From positions 62,001 to 126,000 of the forward strand of contig MU858080.1 of assembly GCA_033297075.1 (NCBI GenBank): a DNA stretch of 64,000 bases, written 5' to 3'. The notes under the pieces were generated by a model. That model was not told where the DNA came from and ran no database searches. It was given only the letters and a program-made list of their open reading frames with translations. Shown one piece after another: positions 59,484 through 64,000 of the stretch. Made by a program: the position numbers and the translations under genes. Each line of letters begins with the position of its first letter. Position 1 is the first letter of the stretch. The DNA comes from Rhypophila decipiens. Its lineage: Eukaryota; Ascomycota; Sordariomycetes; Sordariales; Naviculisporaceae.

Positions 59484-59841
59484 CAGTCTGACCTACACAT
59501 AACGATACGAGACACAACGATAACCCCCGTTTAGCGATCAATATGCTAGAAACCATCGTTATTTGTATGTAAACTACCCCTGAACCTGGGTATTGAGATG
59601 ATCGTTAGGAATATCGCTGAGTAATATATATATATCGTTATAGTTAGGACTGAAATTACCGGTATTTAGGGGTGTATTACGTGTATTATAGTGGTAAAAT
59701 GCCTGTATTTTTGTATTGAGGTTGTAAACTTAGCTATTTTGGGCTAAAATGGTCTGTGCGCCCCCCTGACAGTAACGATAACCTGGGCTTAACGATGGAA
59801 AATCCTGCCACCGTGCCCATCGTTATGTGTAGGTCAGACTG
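59484..59841. mobile_element. 358-bp miniature inverted-repeat element, Tc1/mariner-like
   Basis: A perfect 23-bp terminal inverted repeat, 59484-59506 (CAGTCTGACCTACACATAAC...) against 59819-59841, is flanked on both sides by TA (59482-59483 and 59842-59843), the target duplication of the Tc1/mariner/Fot1 group. Subterminal AACGATAAC-type motifs recur inside. No coding capacity, so it is non-autonomous. It begins only 4 bp after the target duplication of the previous element. Confidence 0.85.
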
Positions 59842-60867
59842 TAGGTGGTGCTGATGATGTTGTGTGGTCGAGGGTGATGATGCGAAAATGAATCAAATTT
59901 CATGATGGTGGCATTCCAGGTTCAGGCACCGACCCATCTTTCTCGAAAGATTAACCGGGTTGGTTAGGTTGGTTCTAGGTTGAGGTTGTGCAACGTTGGA
60001 GGGGTCCTCAGTCAGCATCTTGAGGTTATCTCTATTAATCCGCAATCAGCTGATAAAATTTGGAGCCGGGGAAGGGGAAAGAGCGCCCGGGCCGTGAACA
60101 TCATTGCAGGAGATCCTCTCGATCCTTGGGTGCCTGCCGCGTCTGGGCTCGGGGCAGGCAGACATTTCCATTATCGTGGGATTGGAGATCTCTGCGTCTC
60201 AATTGGGTTGAGAAGTATTTAGTGTCTAGTGTGATTGGAGGAGACCTGGAAGGAGCGAGCAAGCAGCAGAGAAGCACACCGACTGTCGCGACTTCCTTCT
60301 ACTGCAACCAAGATTTGTCTGATGCTGGTTTTCCGTGGGTATGCCGTCGAATCGGGCTGCCTTGGGGAAGGAGAGGCTTGGATCTTGCGCTTGCCTGCCA
60401 TCATCTGTCCCGGGAGTCTGGTAGGCCGTTCTGCTCGACATGACATGGCTGACAGGTGACAGGTCAAAGCAAACATCACAGCAATTCTTTTGCCCCAAAA
60501 TTAGAAGAGAGACGACAAGACAAACAACCTGCAGTCTTGAAAAACGTACAGCCAATCACGATTGATATCACAATCACACAATTCACAGCACATCACTAAT
60601 CACAGACCGGTACCGAGTACATCGTAAGTTTAAACATCAAGTTCCAAATGAAGAAAGAAAATCGTAATTTGATATTATGTCTACTTGCAGAAAATCTTTG
60701 CAAGTATCTGAATTGGCATTCATGCCGGTACGTACACTGTACGTGGTGAAGGAAGTTTGTCCGTGCTCGACATTTCGTTATGCCGGCAAACAATACCTCA
60801 CGTATTCCTGCTTCAAGAGCTGGAAAGGAGAAAATAAAAAAGAAAGGGATCTATCTAAGAAATCTAT

Positions 60868-62130
60868 CTACTCAAAGTACCTATCCCCATGAAATGATCT
60901 CGGACCATCAACACAAGGATGTGGCGGCTCCTCGACGTCGTTCGTATCAACATCCATCGAGCCGGTCTCTTCCTCGTTCCCTTCCTTGGGCAAGCCCAGC
61001 TCTCCCAATCCCAGCTCTGTCAGAGCACAGTCAACAATCTTGGCCATTCTGAGGACTTCATACCCCTTAAGAGCATCTTCGTCCCCAATCGGCACAGGAA
61101 GCAACTTCTTGTCCTCCCGCAAAAGATATCCGCCCGACCACTCAAAGAACCAATCGGCGCAGTCATCCTGCCACCAATTCCTAGTCTCTTCTTTCAACAT
61201 GGCCAGCTCTTCTTTCACAAAGGGCAGTCCACTTACCGTATGCAGAATAACCAACTGATTCGTCCCTCCGGCCAACAATCTCAAAACAGCTGCACGTCCC
61301 AGCGCAGCCAAAATAACCTTTCTAACCTCCTTGACCATCTTGCCCAACAAAAAGTCAAACAACTCGCTACTGTCAGCAGAAAGGTCAAGCGCAGGATAAG
61401 GCCAGCACAGTGAATCTCCACAGAACCGTTCATCCTCTTGAGTGGCGATAATATCCAACAGCTCAGCTGTCTTGTCCGCAAACTCACCTACCTCAACCTC
61501 CCAAAGCAAATGCTTCATGGAAAACATACCTCCTATCAGCAGATACCACAACTTGGCCTTCATCTCCCTCTGGTATTGAAACGCCTTCTCAACATCCATC
61601 CCATTCTCAATCCAAACCGCAACAGGAACATGCGAAATAAACCGTTCACATGCATCCCTAAACCATTGTCCCTCAGTAGCAGTCCGGACTTTCATAGCCG
61701 TGTGTAGTAATTCCGGTCCGGACTCGTGAAGCTCATAGTTATACCCCAGCGCTGTAGTTAGCTTTAATAATTTAACAGAAGTGGAACTTACCTCCTCGTC
61801 ATCTATAACCCCAAAAACCTCATTAATTCTTGTCCTTGGGTTGAGTGGGAAATCGATATTTTCCTCGTTATCGAGCCAGGCTTTGCATGTCTCGATTATG
61901 ACCTCGCAGATCTCGTTGTAGCATCGTGGGCAGAGTTCCTTGTCTTTTGTGTCGAGTTCGAGGGCTAGGGCTTGGAGGACCGATAGGATTTCGAAGAGGT
62001 GGGTTGAGTACGATGGGTCGTGGAAGAAGTCGTCTCGAATGGGTTTGAGGTCGGCGGCGGTTTCGGGTTGCAAAGGTTGCGTTGACCTTGATGATCGTGA
62101 GAATCTAGAGCTGAAGAAAGAGTGCGACAT
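60868..62130 (-). CDS. Uncharacterised 420-aa protein
   Basis: A single open frame starting MSHSFFSSRFSRSSRS at the first ATG. I recognise no domain. It appears alpha-helical throughout (for example EILSVLQALALELDTKD, AKLWYLLIGGMFSMKHLLWEVEVGEFADKTAELLDIIA) with a possible CPRC pair at about residues 68-71 and a Trp-rich block ETRNWWQDDCADWFFEWSGG. The tail is acidic. Inside the frame, 61791-61752 looks like a 40-nt intron (gtaagt, gctaac, tacag), but removing it breaks the frame, so the unspliced frame was kept. Probably lineage-restricted. Confidence 0.7.
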   Translation of the reverse strand: MSHSFFSSRFSRSSRSTQPLQPETAADLKPIRDDFFHDPSYSTHLFEILSVLQALALELDTKDKELCPRCYNEICEVIIETCKAWLDNEENIDFPLNPRTRINEVFGVIDDEEVSSTSVKLLKLTTALGYNYELHESGPELLHTAMKVRTATEGQWFRDACERFISHVPVAVWIENGMDVEKAFQYQREMKAKLWYLLIGGMFSMKHLLWEVEVGEFADKTAELLDIIATQEDERFCGDSLCWPYPALDLSADSSELFDFLLGKMVKEVRKVILAALGRAAVLRLLAGGTNQLVILHTVSGLPFVKEELAMLKEETRNWWQDDCADWFFEWSGGYLLREDKKLLPVPIGDEDALKGYEVLRMAKIVDCALTELGLGELGLPKEGNEEETGSMDVDTNDVEEPPHPCVDGPRSFHGDRYFE

Positions 62131-63409
62131 TTTTTTGGGTTTCTTTGTTGTTGTCGTCTGGTGTGTGTTTCTGCTTCGTGTATTTGGTTATATAAAAGAG
62201 GGTGGGGGGTGGACGTTAGCGATTCAAGACGAGCGTTTCAAGTACTTACCTTGCTATACCTACCAATCAATATACCATAGATTGGATTTATTATGTAGGT
62301 TGATATGGGATCTTGACCCTGCAAGGAGTTGTTGGTGTGGTGTGTCTAGGCAAGGGTGAGTCCAAGACGACGAGGTCACCACGTCTGGTTATATACAACC
62401 CCACACAACGACATTATCCTCCTTTTGAATCTCACAATACCATTGTTAACTCTAGAGGTCTTGCCAAAAGCCTTTGAAACTGATATAAACAAGAGCTATT
62501 TTTTCTTCCCTCGGATGAAAGAGCTCTTTGTCCGTTGTTATCCCAATTCTGTATATAAAGCTAGGACAAAGCCATGAAACAAGGGCATTGTCTCTCACTT
62601 GAACATCGAGATTGTAAACTCCCATCCTTGAGACTATTGACTAGAAGGAAAACAAAGAAGAGTGGTCGCTTGTTGTCCAGCGGACCCGAGAGACAGTCAG
62701 ACCCACTTTTACCCCTGAATCAAACTTGTTTGACTTCACTTCATCTGGGCGCCGAATGAATGTTCGTATGCCGTTTGACAAAACAGAAATGTAGGAAAGG
62801 ACAAGTAAACCGGTATTCAGCTCAAAGTCTCCAAGTGCGAATCCTTCCATCACAACTATTTCACAACCACCTGCCAACATGCACCATCTCCGGTACCGCA
62901 CCTTAAACCAGTGTCCTGCCGTCCCAATTTCGAATCAGTAGGCAAGCAACCAAGTCGAACACGGACTCTCACGCGATCTAATTAGTATTACGCTTCAAGC
63001 TAGGCTATATACGTACTGACACAAGAAGGCGACTAAAAAGATCAAAACATAATCGCCGCCACCCTTTCCTAAAAGTAATGCAAAAAGAATATGTGATCGA
63101 AGTGAAGAGGCAAAAAGCAGAGGTATTAAGTAGTCCAAACCCCACCCAAAATGAATGCCCAAAGACACAAAAAAGTAAAAGAACCAATGAAAAGGCTGGG
63201 AGGCAGGTGTTGATGTAACAAACAGGCAGCAGCAGTCTTCACATCCCCCGGAAATAATCGAACCACGATATACAAGACGTCCCCATATGACAAAAAGGTA
63301 TTTATATCCGCATCGAAGAGTTCCTCGTTCGCCTATAAAAGTAATATGCCTGCTCACCAAATCACTCATTAAAACCAAAATACCCTTACCGCCTCGTTAC
63401 CACGCTCCA
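62131..63409. other. Spacer, no gene recognised
   Basis: Promoter side of the 420-aa gene (about 62131-62300) and 3' flank of the Crh-type gene. Frames at 62641-62901 and 62995-63378 lack features. Confidence 0.5.
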
Positions 63410-64000
63410 CTAGAGAAAGAGCAAGCCCGCAAACCCAATAACAACGGCGAAAGCGCTGGCACCCAGCGTCCGCTCAGCACCACGAACACCATTGTTTTGG
63501 TTGTTCGTAGCACCGGTTTCGTCAGGGCAGGTCTGCGAGAATCCAGTCGCCTTGCAAGGAGGTGCGCTTCCACTGCCAGTACCGCTGCTGCTACCACCAC
63601 CGTTGCCTGGGCCTGGGTTGACCACACCGCCGGGGACCTGGTTTCCGGGGTTGTTCACGATTCCACCGGGAACATTGCTGGCATGGGCGCCACCGTTTCC
63701 AGTACCGCTCGGGGAGCCCTTGTCCATGTCGGTGCCTGTTCCTTCGAAACTCTTCAAGATGGTCGGCTTCTTGCCGTCGACAACGGTGTCGTTGGTAGCA
63801 CGGATATCATTGTACCAGTAAGAGATTCCCTTGTTGGTACCGGGGGGCGAGTTCGTCTTGTAGCATTCGATGGAGACGTCCTTGAAGGACGCAAAGTAAT
63901 AACCGTACTTTTTGATCTCGTCCGAGTCCCAGTCGATGGGTCCTCCAGCCCAGTCGATTGTACCTTGGGCGTTGGACGCTAGACCACCAGGCCAGATGGA
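63410..64000 (-). CDS. GPI-anchored Crh-type GH16 cell-wall transglycosidase, C-terminal part
   Basis: Crh/Utr2/Crf1 enzymes link chitin to beta-glucan in the fungal wall. Only the last 196 residues lie in the window; the frame is open at 64000, so the catalytic E-x-D-x-E site is outside. The visible part opens with SIWPGGLASNAQGTIDWAGG, then IDWDSDEIKKYGYYFASFKDVSIECY, the end of the GH16 fold as in Crh proteins. A Gly/Ser/Asn/Pro-rich linker follows, including VPGGIVNN, VPGGVVN and a short Cys pair (PCKATGFSQTC). The C-terminus is a small-residue region plus a hydrophobic tail (AFAVVIGFAGLLFL) with no residues after it, the pattern for GPI anchoring. No intron is seen in this part. Confidence 0.9.
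   Translation of the reverse strand, partial: SIWPGGLASNAQGTIDWAGGPIDWDSDEIKKYGYYFASFKDVSIECYKTNSPPGTNKGISYWYNDIRATNDTVVDGKKPTILKSFEGTGTDMDKGSPSGTGNGGAHASNVPGGIVNNPGNQVPGGVVNPGPGNGGGSSSGTGSGSAPPCKATGFSQTCPDETGATNNQNNGVRGAERTLGASAFAVVIGFAGLLFL

Larger units (their letters stand above)
57283..60867. other. Gene-free spacer holding two miniature elements
   Basis: About 3.6 kb. The left part (57283-58880) is the probable promoter/leader of the Clr5-ankyrin gene and has no supportable gene. The middle contains two adjacent inverted-repeat elements (listed separately). The right part (59850-60867) is the 3' flank of the 420-aa gene. Confidence 0.55.

Noticed and set aside
61752..61791. 40-nt intron-like stretch in the 420-aa gene
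   Set aside because: Splice signals are good, but the length is below the usual fungal minimum and removal leads to a stop within about 20 codons; the unspliced frame continues for hundreds of codons.
1..64000. tRNA or 5S rRNA genes
   Set aside because: I looked by eye for B-box/T-loop cores (GGTTCGA, GATTCGA) with partners at correct spacing and found none convincing; a covariance-model search would be decisive.

Overview
The window is nuclear DNA of a filamentous ascomycete, most likely a Sordariomycete close to Neurospora/Sordaria. This rests on short spliceosomal introns (about 50-80 nt, gtaagt/gtatgt donors, ctaac-like branch sites), CT-rich leaders, long gene-free spacers, a Tup1/RCO-1 co-repressor with the fungal layout, and fungal-only families (Clr5, UstYa/DUF3328, DUF2015, DUF4604, Crh-type GH16). 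Gene models were joined by hand from reading frames and splice signals. I saw no rRNA, tRNA, CRISPR or bacterial features.

Layout. 0-3.3 kb: the 3' part of a V-ATPase proteolipid gene and a C-5 sterol desaturase (ERG3). 4.9-9.3 kb: the most unusual segment, a UstYa-type oxidase gene divergent from a secreted repeat-protein gene that carries five identical HHKGKRTRNG peptides, mostly behind Kex2-type KR sites. This is the arrangement expected of a fungal ribosomal-peptide (dikaritin-like) or Kex2-processed-repeat locus, but the core has no Tyr or Phe. 10-14.2 kb: an aldehyde dehydrogenase broken by 4 extra bases, a decayed inverted copy of a small membrane-protein gene, and the intact membrane-protein gene. 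14.2-21.5 kb: a long spacer and rco-1.

22-31.6 kb: housekeeping genes, namely an Rmp1-type RNase MRP subunit with a repeated acidic/IFSSL motif tail, a DENN/LCHN (Anr2-like) protein, a PlsC acyltransferase, and a DUF2015 protein whose stop codon is followed in frame by a second degenerate copy of its C-terminal motif. 34-44.6 kb: an uncharacterised acidic/Ser-Pro-rich protein, almost 8 kb with no convincing gene, then a TesB-type acyl-CoA thioesterase with a likely GC-AG intron. 45-48 kb: cytochrome c oxidase subunit Cox4/Vb and a DUF4604 protein.

49-57 kb: a coiled-coil protein divergent from an Hsp70-like (HSPA12-type) ATPase, with tandem ACGCGT boxes between them, then a Clr5-ankyrin protein with a tandem NAGNAG acceptor. 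57-60 kb: a gene-free spacer holding two adjacent miniature inverted-repeat elements, one with an 8-bp target duplication (hAT-like) and one flanked by TA (Tc1/mariner-like). 60.9-64 kb: an uncharacterised 420-aa protein and the 3' end of a GPI-anchored Crh-family cell-wall transglycosidase running off the window.
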